In this document: piece after piece, positions 39,432 to 48,786 of the stretch
Numbering within the stretch: position 1 is the stretch's first letter
Layout: every line of letters begins with the position of its first letter
NCBI RefSeq assembly: GCF_008000995.1
Contig: NZ_CP042828.1
Location: 3,648,882 to 3,712,881 of the forward strand
DNA: 64,000 bases
Direction of reading: 5' to 3'
Source of the DNA: Ruania zhangjianzhongii
Lineage (GTDB): Bacteria; Actinomycetota; Actinomycetes; Actinomycetales; Beutenbergiaceae
Position numbers and translations under genes: made by a program
Notes under the pieces: model-generated
The model's input: only the letters and a program-made list of their open reading frames with translations
What the model was told of the DNA's origin: nothing
The model's database searches: none

Positions 39432-40367
39432 ATGAGCAACCCACTCACGATCGACCAGCAGGTCCTGCACGTCTACGTCGCCCTGCAGAACCTCGCCCAC
39501 GGTCGCGCCGTCAATGACATCGCCGCCGATATCGGCAAGTCCCGCTTCGCCACTGCGCGAATGATCAAGCGAGCCCGCGCGCTCGGTCTGGTCGAGGTCC
39601 GGCCCACGGTCTCCGCGCCGGTGGACGTCGGACTGTCCGCCCAGCTCGCCCAGCGCTACGGCCTGCGAGGCGCGTTGGTCGTGGCCACACACTCCCCGGA
39701 CGTGCTGGAAGCCCGCGAGGCGATCGCCCGGATCACGGCACGCTTCATCGTCGACAACGTGGCCGAGGACGACATCCTCGGATTCGCGCCGGGCCGCACG
39801 CTGGTACTCGCCTCTCGGCTGATCGAGGCTCTCCCCTCGGCCGATGTCGTCCAGCTCACCGGGGTGGGTGCGCCCCGCCTGGAGGACGGCGTCGAGGTGA
39901 TCGCCAACCTCGGCCGGTTGACCGGTGGGGCGACCCATCCGCTGTACGCACCGGGCATCCTGACGAAGGACCCGGAGGCCCGGGTCATCCTCAAGCACCC
40001 TTCGATCCAGCGGACGCTGCGCAAGTTCGAGCACATCGACAAGGCGTTCCTGACCATCGGCGGCTGGCCGGAGGCCTCGCTGATGGCAGGCCAGCTCTCC
40101 GATCTGGGCGAGCGGGAGGAGTACGAGCAGAAGGGCGTGGTGGCCGAGATCGGCACGATGCTGCTCGATGCCGATGGCGGCACCGTCTCCGGGCTCGAGG
40201 GCCGGTTCGTGGGCATCTCCGAGGAGCAGCTGCGGGCAGTGGACATGCGGGTCGCGATCGGCGGCGGGCCGGGCAAGGAGCACGCGGTGCTGGCCGCGCT
40301 GCGGTCCGGGATCGCCGACCACCTGATCACCGACATCCGGTGCGCCAAGGCGGCTCTCGCGGTGTGA
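39432..40367 (+). CDS. SorC/DeoR-type sugar-binding transcriptional regulator
   Basis: 311 aa. The N-terminal helix-turn-helix (residues ~20-60; AVNDIAADIGKSRFATARMI) is followed by a SorC sugar-phosphate-binding domain (~65-310) with GFAPGRTLVLASRLIEAL, LTGGATHPLYAPG and the closing ADHLITDIRCAKAAL. Such regulators sense phosphorylated sugars and usually control pentose or deoxyribonucleoside uptake and use. No such operon is adjacent, so targets lie elsewhere. The ATG at 39432 fits the GATACT box; a GTG at 39414 would be upstream of the -10 and is unlikely. Confidence 0.87.
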   Translation: MSNPLTIDQQVLHVYVALQNLAHGRAVNDIAADIGKSRFATARMIKRARALGLVEVRPTVSAPVDVGLSAQLAQRYGLRGALVVATHSPDVLEAREAIARITARFIVDNVAEDDILGFAPGRTLVLASRLIEALPSADVVQLTGVGAPRLEDGVEVIANLGRLTGGATHPLYAPGILTKDPEARVILKHPSIQRTLRKFEHIDKAFLTIGGWPEASLMAGQLSDLGEREEYEQKGVVAEIGTMLLDADGGTVSGLEGRFVGISEEQLRAVDMRVAIGGGPGKEHAVLAALRSGIADHLITDIRCAKAALAV

Positions 40368-40374
40368 GGAGTGC

Positions 40375-41835
40375 TCAGTCCAGGTGCCGGAATCGGTCCC
40401 AGAGCTGCGGCCATGGCTCGACCGGGCCGGTGCACACCAGCACCGGCTCCCCCTCCTCTTCGGTGTCGACGCCCAGCCCGTTGTCGAGCTCGGCCACGCG
40501 GCGGCAGGAGTCGAACCAGTCCGGTGCCCGCTCGCTCTGGCCACCGACGATCAGCGCAGTCTGCGCATCGTCCGGCGACCGGTCCAGATGCCACAGCTGC
40601 ACGTGCCCGCTGACCACCGGCAGCCCGCCGGAACCGAACCGGTCCAGGGCGCCCGCCTCGCCGTAGTTGCTGGTGATGATCACCTCCGCACCGGACTGCG
40701 CGGCCCCCTGGCGCACCTGTGCGGCGTACTGCGGCCAGCCGACCTGATCGGCGGCAGCCGAGTTGACCGCCGCCAGCCCGCTCGCACCGAAGGTCCGCAC
40801 CGGCAGCACCGGTAGCGCGGCTACTGCGCAGCCCAGGGAGTTGACCACCAGCAGGGCGACCATCGCCCGTCGCCGGGACCGGCTGCTCAACCACTGCGCC
40901 ACACCGGCCGAGCCGATCGCCACCAGCACCCCGAGCATCCCGGCGGTGTAGTAGAACTGTGTCCCCCCGATAAAGACGAACGCGACCACCAGAGCGAACG
41001 CGACCGCGAGGAACCGCAGCGGCCGCCACTGCGGGCGCCGGAACATCCCGACGATCGCCACCACCCAGAACGCCGCGAGCACCGGCCCGACCAGCAGCAC
41101 CAGCATCGGCCACATCATCACCCGGACCTCGCCGGAGTTCGACCCCCGCAGCGCCTCACCCATCGCCAGCTGGGGCCATCCGTGCATCGCCTGGTACAGC
41201 ACGCTCGGCAGCGCGAGCAGCCCGGCGATCGCCACACCCCACCACAGCCGGGCCGAGCCGAACCACGCCCGCGGGCCACAGACAGCGAGCCCGAGCGCGA
41301 TCCCGAGCATCAGGACCACCACCAGCAGCTTGTTCGCCGAGCTCACCCCGATCACCGCCCCGGCAGCGATCCACCACCTGCCGTCCTCGCGCAGCACCGC
41401 CCGGATCGCCAGCAGCAGCACCACCGGCCAGACCACCAGGTCCAGGCTCGCGGTCAACAGCACGTGCCCGAACTGCAGCGTGAGAGTGGCACCAGCCATC
41501 CCCCACCCGGTCAGGGCCTGAGCGCGCCGGCCACCACCGACCTCACGGGTGATCAGCGCCAGCACCGGCAGGGAGGCCACGGCACAGAGCAGAGCCACCA
41601 CTCGCAGCGCCACCACGCTGTCCCCGAACAGCGCGATCGCGGTCCGCGCGAGCAGCGGGGTGAGGAACGGCTGGTCGACATACCCCCAGGCCGGCGGGAG
41701 CATCCGGAAGTACAGCTCGTCCCGGTGATACCCATACTCCGGTGCCAGGACGGCGAGCAGCACGGCAAGGGCGAGCATCGCGCCGATCACCGGCCCGCGG
41801 GCGAAGCGTTCGCGTACCAGGCCGGGTCCGATCAC
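40375..41835 (-). CDS. GT39-type (dolichyl-phosphate-mannose) glycosyltransferase
   Basis: 486 aa. A GT-C membrane glycosyltransferase: the first loop reads GYHRDELYFRMLPP with the Asp-Glu needed for metal and donor binding, and YVDQPFLTPLLAR follows as in ArnT/PMT enzymes. Nine or so helices come next, then a C-terminal soluble domain (residues ~360-486; NYGEAGALDRFG). It should transfer a sugar from a polyprenyl-phosphate donor to a lipid or protein outside the membrane. Acceptor unknown. GTG at 41835 is my choice; an in-frame GTG at 41865 extends it by ten codons. Confidence 0.8.
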   Translation of the reverse strand: MIGPGLVRERFARGPVIGAMLALAVLLAVLAPEYGYHRDELYFRMLPPAWGYVDQPFLTPLLARTAIALFGDSVVALRVVALLCAVASLPVLALITREVGGGRRAQALTGWGMAGATLTLQFGHVLLTASLDLVVWPVVLLLAIRAVLREDGRWWIAAGAVIGVSSANKLLVVVLMLGIALGLAVCGPRAWFGSARLWWGVAIAGLLALPSVLYQAMHGWPQLAMGEALRGSNSGEVRVMMWPMLVLLVGPVLAAFWVVAIVGMFRRPQWRPLRFLAVAFALVVAFVFIGGTQFYYTAGMLGVLVAIGSAGVAQWLSSRSRRRAMVALLVVNSLGCAVAALPVLPVRTFGASGLAAVNSAAADQVGWPQYAAQVRQGAAQSGAEVIITSNYGEAGALDRFGSGGLPVVSGHVQLWHLDRSPDDAQTALIVGGQSERAPDWFDSCRRVAELDNGLGVDTEEEGEPVLVCTGPVEPWPQLWDRFRHLD

Positions 41836-41915
41836 GAGGCTAGTCTGCCCGGCAGCGCAAGCCACGACCCGTGGCGAGACGGCTCACGCCCCGGACGCTC
41901 CGCCGTCGGCCGCCT

Positions 41916-42932
41916 TCAGAGTGGGGTGACGTCCAGGTTGTGGCGCCCGCCACGCGGCGGCCGTCCTGCTTCCTGCCCGGCCTTCTTCAGGTCGGCGCGC
42001 AGTTCCTTGGGCAGGGAGAACATCAGGTCCTCGGTGGCGGTGCGCACCTCGGTGGTCTCACCGAAGCCCCACTCGCCGAGGCGTTCGATCACCCCACGCA
42101 CCAGGATCTCCGGCACCGAGGCACCGGAGCTCAGGCCGACCGACGTCGCGCCGTCGAACCAGTCCGGATCCAGCTCGGCAGCGGTGTCCACCCGGTACGC
42201 CGACGTGGCGCCGGCCGCCAGCGCCACCTCGACCATGCGTACCGAGTTGGAGGAGTTCGCCGAGCCGACCACGATCATCACGTCCGCGTCCGGGGCGATC
42301 TTCTTCACCGCGACCTGCCGGTTCTGGGTGGCGTAGCAGATGTCGTCGCTCGGCGGGTCATGCAGCTCGGGGAACCTCTCCCGCAGCCGCCGGACCGTGG
42401 CCATCGTCTCGTCCACCGACAGCGTGGTCTGAGACAGCCAGACCACCTTCGCCGGGTCCCGCACGGTGACCCGATCAGCGGCCTCCGGCCCGTCCACGAG
42501 CTGGACGTGCTCCGGCGCTTCACCCGCGGTGCCCTCCACCTCCTCGTGGCCGTCGTGGCCGATGAGCAGGATCTCGAAGTCGTCGCGGGCGAACCGGACG
42601 GCCTCCTTGTGCACTTTGGTGACCAGCGGGCAGGTGGCGTCGATCGTGTCCAGGTTGCGCTCGGCCGCCTGGGCCCGCACCGCCGGAGAGACCCCGTGCG
42701 CGGAGAAGATCACCCGGGCACCCTCGGGCACCTGGTCGGTCTCGTCCACGAAGATCGCACCACGCTCGGACAACGTCGTCACGACGTGCTTGTTGTGCAC
42801 GATCTCCTTGCGCACGTACACCGGTGCGCCATAGTGGTCGAGCGCCTGCTCCACCGCTTCGACGGCCCGGTCGACCCCCGCGCAGTAGCCGCGCGGGGCG
42901 GCGAGCAGGATCTGCTTGGTCGGCGTAGTCAC
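41916..42932 (-). CDS. ispH: 4-hydroxy-3-methylbut-2-enyl diphosphate reductase IspH
   Basis: 338 aa. Last enzyme of the MEP isoprenoid pathway, making IPP and DMAPP. The three cysteines of the Fe-S cluster are in GYCAGV (~residue 18), ATCPLV (~100) and ICYATQNRQ (~199); the catalytic Glu is in [10 protein letters not shown] and SSNSVR is the substrate-phosphate loop. The C-terminal Gly/Arg-rich tail is common in actinobacteria. The GTG at 42932 lies 7 nt after TACACT (leaderless). It faces away from the helicase stop. Confidence 0.96.
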   Translation of the reverse strand: MTTPTKQILLAAPRGYCAGVDRAVEAVEQALDHYGAPVYVRKEIVHNKHVVTTLSERGAIFVDETDQVPEGARVIFSAHGVSPAVRAQAAERNLDTIDATCPLVTKVHKEAVRFARDDFEILLIGHDGHEEVEGTAGEAPEHVQLVDGPEAADRVTVRDPAKVVWLSQTTLSVDETMATVRRLRERFPELHDPPSDDICYATQNRQVAVKKIAPDADVMIVVGSANSSNSVRMVEVALAAGATSAYRVDTAAELDPDWFDGATSVGLSSGASVPEILVRGVIERLGEWGFGETTEVRTATEDLMFSLPKELRADLKKAGQEAGRPPRGGRHNLDVTPL

Positions 42933-42939
42933 GCCATCC

Positions 42940-42945
42940 AGTGTA
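42940..42945 (-). promoter_or_regulatory. -10 box of ispH
   Basis: TACACT on the minus strand, 7 nt before the GTG start at 42932. Confidence 0.5.
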
Positions 42946-42973
42946 GGCGGCTGGCCTCCGCCGGTGGCCGTTC

Positions 42974-45397
42974 TCACTGCGGCGCCGAGAAGCCGTGGGA
43001 GGAGAGCCAGTCGAAGAACTGGCCCGCGTCCAGCACCGGTTTGCCGTACTCGCGCGCTTTGCGCGCCTTCCCGGACTGGGTACCGGTCTCGGCGGTCACC
43101 AGGACGTCGGTGCGGGTCTTGGTCATCGACGGCACGGGGTGTAGGCCGCCGGCGCGCGCCAGCTCCTCCATCTGCGTGCGGCTGAGGGCACCTCCCGACG
43201 GCGTGAGCACCTCTCCCGTGAAGCACACCCGGGCGCCGGGGTACAGCGCCTCCGCGGCTCCGACGATCTCGGGTGCCTGGGCCGCGAGCTGGTCGGTGAG
43301 TCCAGAGCCGAGCAACGTCTCCAGCCCGCTGAGCCGGTCCAGAACGGCGGTACTGGCCGGCACCCGGCCGGCGGCCGTCAGCACCTGCGCCCGGGCCAGT
43401 TGCACGGTCGGCCCGGACAGGTCCGCCATCGCAGGCACGGGGCCACCGAGCAACGCCGCTGAGATCGGCCCGCTCACCGCGAGCAGGTCGGCGAGTCCCG
43501 GCAGGTGCGCCGGCTGCGGCGCCGGGAAGCCGGCGTCCCGGGTGAGCAGGTAGCCCAGCCCGCCGGCCGGCAGGTCAGTCTCGGCCGGGTCGGTGAACGC
43601 GTCCACCGCGTCCGTGGCGGCGCCGTCGGTCTCGAAGGCGGTCAGAGCCTCCCGGGCCAGGTCGAGTGCCGACGGGGCCGGCGGTACCGACAGGGCCGGC
43701 GGTACCGACGGGGCCGGCGCCGAGCGGCCAGGCCGGGCCGGTACGGTCACCAGGACGCCGAGCGGCAGCGGGACCACCGCCCCCAGTCGCTTCAGCTCGA
43801 AGTCGATCAGCGCGATCGTCTCGTCGATGTTCGCCCCGACCGGCGTATACCCCTGAAGCACCGGTGCAAGCACCGCCCACGCTTCGGCCAGGGTGGGGGC
43901 CAGGGCGACATCCGCCGTCGTGATCTGATGGCGCGCCCGAGCATCGGCGAGGTCGCGTTGCGGGTTGACCAAGGTGCTCAGCGCTGTGCCGTCGGGCAGC
44001 GCCACTGCCAGCTCCACCGGACGAGGACGGCTGCGCCGCCCCTCCTCCCCCACGACCAGGGCGGCGATCGCGCAGAACCGGCCCTGCGCCGTCGACGGCC
44101 GTGCCGAAGCGAGGAAACGGGTGATCCGCCGGTCGGACTTGAGGTCCTTGGCCAGCACCGGGCGCCGCAGCACCAGTCCTGCCATCGAGGTGCAGCGGCT
44201 CAGTGCCACATACACCTGCCCGGCGGAGAACGTGCCACCGGTCAGGTCGACCAGCACCCGGTCCAAGGTCTGCCCCTGGCTCTTGTGGATGGTGACCGCC
44301 CACGCCAACCGCAGTGGCAGCTGGGTGAACGTGCCGACCACCTCGTGCCGTAGGGCGCCACCGTCCAGCACCGGCCGGGTCGCCTCCCAGACGTTCCGGC
44401 CGACCTCGGCGGCCGACCCGTCGGTGAAGGTGACCACCACCGACAGCTCGCCGGCACCGCGGCCCGGATCGATGTGCTCGATCCTCCCGAGGGTGCCGTT
44501 CACCCAACGGTCGGCGGGATCGTTGGTGAGCATCATCACCTGGGCCCCCACCTTGAGGTGCAGAGTGGCATCCGCGGGCTCGTCCAAAGTGGACAGGTCG
44601 CCGGTGCGGGTCGCGGTACTGAGGTGCTCGGGGGTGTCCAGCTGTTCCAGCCGCTGCCGGTTCCGGGAGGTGGCCAGCCGGTTCGTCGGCGTGAGGGTGA
44701 GCCAGAGCTCGCCGGCCGGTGGCTGGAACTCTGGATCGGTGCGCTCGTTCAGCTCGGCCATCGCGTGCCCGAGCAGCGCGCCTTCCCGCAGCGCGTTCAA
44801 GATGGCGGTGAGCCGGTCATCGCCGGCCTGCCGGAAGACCGTGGTCAGCTCGACCGTGGGGAACAGCTCGCCCCGGTAGCTGTCCGCAGAGAAGAAGAAC
44901 GGGCTCGCGTACCGGGTGCTGAAATAGTCCGCCTCCCGGTCGGTGACCACCGGCGGGAGCTGGTGCAGATCCCCGACCAGCACGAGCTGTACCCCGCCGA
45001 ACTGGCTCCCCGGGCGCGGGCCGAACCGTTCCAGGGCAGCGGTGAGCATGTCGAACAGGTCGGCGCGCACCATCGAGGCTTCGTCGATGATGAGCGTGTC
45101 CAGCCCGGTGAGGGTCTTCGCGAACCTGCCGGGGCGGTAGCGGCCGCTGCGCACGTCCTCGACGGTGGTGGTGGCGGTCAGGCTGAGCAGCCGGTGGATC
45201 GTGTACCCGGTCACGTTCAGCGCGGCGATCCCCGTGGGCGCCGCCACCACCACGCGGCGCTTCGTGGTGGCCAGGAACTGTCGGATCAGCGTGGACTTCC
45301 CGGTGCCCGCCCGCCCGGTGAGGAACAGGTGCTTCCCGCCCTCGAGCAGCTCCAGGGCACGGCTGAGCTCCTCGGTGCGGACAAGACGGGCGGTCAT
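42974..45397 (-). CDS. PIF1/RecD-like SF1 helicase with C-terminal BRCT domain
   Basis: 807 aa. Helicase domain (~1-430): Walker [17 protein letters not shown], Walker [18 protein letters not shown], and late motif [17 protein letters not shown] followed by [14 protein letters not shown], as in PIF1-family 5'-3' DNA helicases. A Pro-rich linker with tandem DNA repeats (43671-43721) follows. The last ~85 residues ([39 protein letters not shown]) form a BRCT domain like those of NAD ligases and PARP. It probably unwinds DNA at damage or replication blocks. The ATG at 45397 follows TACGGT by 7 nt. Confidence 0.88.
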   Translation of the reverse strand: MTARLVRTEELSRALELLEGGKHLFLTGRAGTGKSTLIRQFLATTKRRVVVAAPTGIAALNVTGYTIHRLLSLTATTTVEDVRSGRYRPGRFAKTLTGLDTLIIDEASMVRADLFDMLTAALERFGPRPGSQFGGVQLVLVGDLHQLPPVVTDREADYFSTRYASPFFFSADSYRGELFPTVELTTVFRQAGDDRLTAILNALREGALLGHAMAELNERTDPEFQPPAGELWLTLTPTNRLATSRNRQRLEQLDTPEHLSTATRTGDLSTLDEPADATLHLKVGAQVMMLTNDPADRWVNGTLGRIEHIDPGRGAGELSVVVTFTDGSAAEVGRNVWEATRPVLDGGALRHEVVGTFTQLPLRLAWAVTIHKSQGQTLDRVLVDLTGGTFSAGQVYVALSRCTSMAGLVLRRPVLAKDLKSDRRITRFLASARPSTAQGRFCAIAALVVGEEGRRSRPRPVELAVALPDGTALSTLVNPQRDLADARARHQITTADVALAPTLAEAWAVLAPVLQGYTPVGANIDETIALIDFELKRLGAVVPLPLGVLVTVPARPGRSAPAPSVPPALSVPPAPSALDLAREALTAFETDGAATDAVDAFTDPAETDLPAGGLGYLLTRDAGFPAPQPAHLPGLADLLAVSGPISAALLGGPVPAMADLSGPTVQLARAQVLTAAGRVPASTAVLDRLSGLETLLGSGLTDQLAAQAPEIVGAAEALYPGARVCFTGEVLTPSGGALSRTQMEELARAGGLHPVPSMTKTRTDVLVTAETGTQSGKARKAREYGKPVLDAGQFFDWLSSHGFSAPQ
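43671..43721 (+). repeat. 18-bp tandem repeat inside the helicase linker
   Basis: Units of 18 bp starting GACGGGGCCGGCGG at 43671 and 43689, plus a 15-bp partial unit at 43707. They encode a Pro/Val/Ser-rich linker ([14 protein letters not shown]) between the helicase part and the BRCT domain, so length may vary between strains. Confidence 0.8.
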
Positions 45398-45404
45398 GGT
45401 CACC

Positions 45405-45410
45405 ACCGTA
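45405..45410 (-). promoter_or_regulatory. -10 box of the helicase-BRCT gene
   Basis: TACGGT on the minus strand, 7 nt before the ATG at 45397. Confidence 0.45.
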
Positions 45411-45468
45411 GGTCCGCGCACTGACCGGTGCGCACGCGTTGTCACCGGGGTGCGGCACAGTAGGGGTC

Positions 45469-46743
45469 ATGAGCACCACCGAGCCTGCTGGCAGCGACCT
45501 TCCGGCCAAGGCCCTGGAGACCACCGCCGAACGGCCGTGGCCGGTGCGAGTGCTGAGCAGCAAGATCGCCGCCTACGTGGACCGGATGGCCCCGGTCTGG
45601 GTGGAAGGCCAGCTGGTGCAGCTGAATGCGCACAACGCCTCATCGATGGCCTATCTGACGTTGCGCGACACCGATGTGGACATGTCGCTGAACGTGACCA
45701 TGCTGAAGCGGCTGCTGCATGGTGCCGGGGCCGGCGTGGAAGAGGGTGCGCACGTGGTGGTGCGTGCCAAACCCTCGTTCTGGGTCAAGCGCGGCACGCT
45801 CAGTCTGCGGGCCAGCGATCTGCGGGCGATCGGCGTCGGTGAGCTGCTCGCCCGGATCGAGGAGCTGAAGAAGCACCTGGCCGCCGAGGGGCTCTTCGAC
45901 GCCGAGCGCAAGCTGCCGCTACCGTTCCTGCCCGGGCGGGTCGGTCTGATCTGCGGCCGGGATGCTAAGGCCAAGCACGATGTGCTGGTGAATGCCCGAG
46001 CCCGGTGGCCGCACGTGCACTTCGAGATCCGGGAGGTGGCGGTGCAGGGGCCGAACTGCGTGCCGCAGGTGTCCCGGGCGATCGCCGAGCTGGACGCGGA
46101 CGAGGACGTCGAGGTGATCGTGGTGGCTCGCGGTGGTGGCTCGGTGGAGGACCTGCTGCCGTTCTCGAACGAGACGATGGTCCGGGCGGCCGCGGACTGC
46201 CGCACCCCGCTGGTCGCCGCGATCGGGCACGAGACCGACACCCCGCTGCTGGACCTGGTGGCCGACTACCGGGCCTCCACCCCCACCGATGCCGCGAAGC
46301 GGATCGTGCCGGATGTGGCCGGTGAGCTCACCAACATCGCCGCGGCCCGCACCCGGATGGCCGAAGCGCTCACCCGCCGGCTGCACCTCGAGCAGGACCG
46401 GCTCACTGCGATGCGCAGCCGCCCGGTGCTCGCCGATCCGACCACGATGGTGACCACCCGGGCCGAGCACCTCGACCGGCTGCGCCAGTCCGCCCGCAGC
46501 ACGTTCTCCGGACGGCTGGACCGGGCGCACGGGGAGGTGACTGCGCTACGGACCGCCCTGCGCACCCTCTCCCCCAAGGCGACCCTGCGCCGCGGTTACG
46601 CCGTGCTACGCACCGAGAGTGGCGCCGTCGTGCGGGATCCGGACGAGGTGAGCACCGGCGAGAGGCTGCAGGCCCTGGTGGCCGACGGGAAGTTCGACGT
46701 AGAGGTCCGCCCCGGGCGGACGGACGAGAAGGACGTGGTTTGA
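45469..46743 (+). CDS. xseA: Exodeoxyribonuclease VII large subunit
   Basis: 424 aa. N-terminal OB-fold (~25-120; VWVEGQLVQLNAH), then the catalytic domain with VGLICGRDAKAKHDVLVNA, VEVIVVARGGGSVEDLLPF and ATPTD-type DYRASTPTDAAK, and a coiled-coil C-terminus ending LSPKATLRRGYAVLRTESG. It degrades single-stranded DNA in both directions with XseB. The start at 45469 has AGGGG about 3 nt upstream. First gene of a four-gene operon (xseA, xseB, pfkB, carbonic anhydrase), each overlapping the next. Confidence 0.96.
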   Translation: MSTTEPAGSDLPAKALETTAERPWPVRVLSSKIAAYVDRMAPVWVEGQLVQLNAHNASSMAYLTLRDTDVDMSLNVTMLKRLLHGAGAGVEEGAHVVVRAKPSFWVKRGTLSLRASDLRAIGVGELLARIEELKKHLAAEGLFDAERKLPLPFLPGRVGLICGRDAKAKHDVLVNARARWPHVHFEIREVAVQGPNCVPQVSRAIAELDADEDVEVIVVARGGGSVEDLLPFSNETMVRAAADCRTPLVAAIGHETDTPLLDLVADYRASTPTDAAKRIVPDVAGELTNIAAARTRMAEALTRRLHLEQDRLTAMRSRPVLADPTTMVTTRAEHLDRLRQSARSTFSGRLDRAHGEVTALRTALRTLSPKATLRRGYAVLRTESGAVVRDPDEVSTGERLQALVADGKFDVEVRPGRTDEKDVV

Positions 46744-47033
46744 TGAGCACCGTGAACTCGCAGGCACCCGATGTGGCCACGCTCAGCTACGAGCAGGCAC
46801 GCGATGAGCTGGTGGACGTGGTCGGCAAGCTGGAGAGCGGCGCCGCCTCGCTGGAGGACTCCCTCGCCCTGTGGGAGCGCGGTGAGGCACTGGCGGACAG
46901 GTGCCAGAGCTGGCTGGACGCCGCCCGAGACCGGCTTGCCGCCGCCAAGGGCGACTCGGTGGTCACCGCTGAGGAGAACGGCGGCGCAGGGCCGGCGGCC
47001 GGCGAGGACGCCGAGAGCGAGCCCGCCCCGTGA
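46743..47033 (+). CDS. xseB: Exodeoxyribonuclease VII small subunit
   Basis: 96 aa. LSYEQARDELVDVVGKLESG and LEDSLALWERGEALADRCQSWLDAAR are the two-helix core of XseB (residues ~16-68); the acidic Ala/Glu tail is variable. The small subunit wraps the coiled coil of XseA. The ATG at 46743 shares its A with the xseA stop; the TTG three nt earlier is an alternative. Confidence 0.95.
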   Translation: MSTVNSQAPDVATLSYEQARDELVDVVGKLESGAASLEDSLALWERGEALADRCQSWLDAARDRLAAAKGDSVVTAEENGGAGPAAGEDAESEPAP

Positions 47034-47953
47034 ACCAGCGCGCCCTGGTGATCGGGGAAGCGTTGGTGGACGTGGTGCACGCGGCGGACGGCACCGTGAC
47101 CGACTACCCGGGCGGGTCGCCGGCGAACGTGGCGCTCGGACTGGCCCGGCTCGACCGGATGGCCGAGCTCGCTGCCTGGTTCGGCACCGACGAGCGGGGC
47201 CGCCTGGTCCGGGACCACCTGGAAGCCAGCGGAGTGCAGCTGGTGCCCGGCTCCGACCACGCCGAGCGCACCTCGACCGCCGTGGCCACCCTGGCCGGTG
47301 ACGGCGGAGCGACCTACACCTTCGACCTCACCTCCCAGGTGCCGGAGGTGGTGCTGGACGACTCGATCGCGGTGCTGCACACGGGCTCGATCGCCGCCAC
47401 CCTGCCGTCGAGCGCCGACGCGATCGCCGAGCTGTGCGAGGCGGCCCGCGAACACGCCACGATCAGCTATGACCCGAACGCCCGGCCCACCATCATGGGT
47501 GCCGCTGACCAGGTCCGTCCGCGGATCGAGGCGCTGGTGGCCGCAGCGGACGTGGTGAAGGTCTCCGACGAGGACGTCGCCTGGCTCTACCCCGGTCAGG
47601 ACGTCACCGCTGCGGTGCGCCACTGGGCGGCCACCGGACCAGCGCTGGTGGTGCTCACCCGCGGCGGCGAAGAATCGTTCGCGGTGACCTCGGCCGGTGT
47701 CGAGGTGACGGTGCCCTCGCCGCAGGTGGCCGTGGTGGACACCGTCGGGGCCGGGGACTCCTTCATGGCCGGCCTGCTCGACGGGCTCTGGTCCGCCGGC
47801 CTGCTCGGCGCCGGCCACCGCGAGCTGCTGCATCAGATCGACGCCCAGACCACCCGCGACGCGATGGCTCATGCCGCCCGGATCGCCGCGATCGTCGTCT
47901 CCCGCGCCGGGGCAAACCCGCCCACCCGCCGTGAACTGGAGGACACCGAGTGA
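47030..47953 (+). CDS. PfkB-family carbohydrate kinase
   Basis: 307 aa. Substrate motif DYPGGSPANVALGLARL near residues 25-40 and the C-terminal nucleotide/catalytic motif DTVGAGDSFMAGLL near 238, with the catalytic base Asp. Fructokinase-like members share this layout, so it probably makes a sugar phosphate, possibly fructose-6-phosphate; the substrate is not certain. The GTG start overlaps the xseB stop by 4 nt (GTGA). It lies in an unusual operon between DNA repair and carbonic anhydrase genes. Confidence 0.87.
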   Translation: MNQRALVIGEALVDVVHAADGTVTDYPGGSPANVALGLARLDRMAELAAWFGTDERGRLVRDHLEASGVQLVPGSDHAERTSTAVATLAGDGGATYTFDLTSQVPEVVLDDSIAVLHTGSIAATLPSSADAIAELCEAAREHATISYDPNARPTIMGAADQVRPRIEALVAAADVVKVSDEDVAWLYPGQDVTAAVRHWAATGPALVVLTRGGEESFAVTSAGVEVTVPSPQVAVVDTVGAGDSFMAGLLDGLWSAGLLGAGHRELLHQIDAQTTRDAMAHAARIAAIVVSRAGANPPTRRELEDTE

Positions 47954-48630
47954 CCGAGACACCCACCCTGCCGACCACCCCCGCGGAGGCCTGGGCGGCC
48001 CTGCAGGAGGGGAACGTCCGGTTCGTCGGCGGTCAGGCCGACCACCCGAACCAGAACGTCGAACGGCGCTCCGAACTGTCCGCTGCGCAGAACCCGTTCG
48101 CCGTGCTGTTCGGCTGCTCGGACTCCCGGGTGGCTGCGGAGATCATCTTCGACCGCGGGCTCGGCGACCTGTTCGTGGTGCGCACCGCCGGACACGTGGT
48201 GGACACCACCGTGATCGGGTCGATCGAGTTCGGTGTGGACCTGCTGCACACCCCGCTGGTGGTGGTGCTCGGCCACCACGGCTGCGGTGCTGTGGGAGCC
48301 GCCGCCGACGCGTTGGCCACTGGCTCGCTACCGAACAACTTCGTCCGGGCGATCGTGGACCGAGTGATCCCGAGCCTGGTGACCGGCACCGCCGAGCAGG
48401 ACGGCGCCGACGGCAGCGTGAACAAGGACTCGCTCACTCTGCACCTGGCCGACCAGCGGCACCTGCTCACCGAGCACGTCCGCTCCACGGTGCACATGCT
48501 GCACGACTACTCCGCGGTGCTGGAGGAGGCGGTGGCCGAGGGACGGTGTGCGATCGTCGGCATGGAGTACGACCTCGCCGACGGCACAGCCCGCACCGTC
48601 GAGGTGATCGGGGACATCGGCGCGAGCTGA
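47950..48630 (+). CDS. Beta-class carbonic anhydrase
   Basis: 226 aa. Zinc ligands are Cys in LFGCSDSRV (~residue 56), and His and Cys in LGHHGCGAVGAA (~110), with the Asp-Arg dyad in the first motif. It converts CO2 to bicarbonate. The GTG start overlaps the pfkB stop by 4 nt, making it the fourth gene of the xseA operon. It converges with XRE-MurA, with a hairpin between. Confidence 0.93.
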   Translation: MTETPTLPTTPAEAWAALQEGNVRFVGGQADHPNQNVERRSELSAAQNPFAVLFGCSDSRVAAEIIFDRGLGDLFVVRTAGHVVDTTVIGSIEFGVDLLHTPLVVVLGHHGCGAVGAAADALATGSLPNNFVRAIVDRVIPSLVTGTAEQDGADGSVNKDSLTLHLADQRHLLTEHVRSTVHMLHDYSAVLEEAVAEGRCAIVGMEYDLADGTARTVEVIGDIGAS

Positions 48631-48650
48631 GCGCCTCAGCCTGACCGCCA

Positions 48651-48700
48651 GGGTGTGGGTGCGTCCCGATCGCGCGGGTGTGGGTGCGTCCCGATCGCGC
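48651..48700 (+). repeat. Two 25-bp tandem repeats after the carbonic anhydrase gene
   Basis: Two identical 25-bp units starting GGGTGTGGGTGCG at 48651 and 48676; a third partial unit starts at 48701 (GGGTGTG) and runs into the hairpin. Confidence 0.9.
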
Positions 48701-48708
48701 GGGTGTGA

Positions 48709-48742
48709 TTTCTGTCGCCGAATCGCGGTTCCGCGACAGAAA
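48709..48742. terminator. Hairpin between converging carbonic anhydrase and XRE-MurA genes
   Basis: Arms TTTCTGTCGC (48709-48718) and GCGACAGAAA (48733-48742) pair perfectly around a 14-nt loop that itself holds CGCGG/CCGCG-like pairs. It sits between two gene ends, so it probably terminates both. Its look, with a T/A-rich base and a C/G core, also recalls repetitive extragenic palindromes. Confidence 0.65.
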
Positions 48743-48786
48743 CCTCACCCCGCGTGGTCGCCGACCTCGCCCCTGGCGATCGGCGG

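Noticed and set aside
43671-43721. CRISPR or mobile-element repeat inside the helicase gene
   Set aside because: Repeats are in frame and encode a Pro-rich linker.
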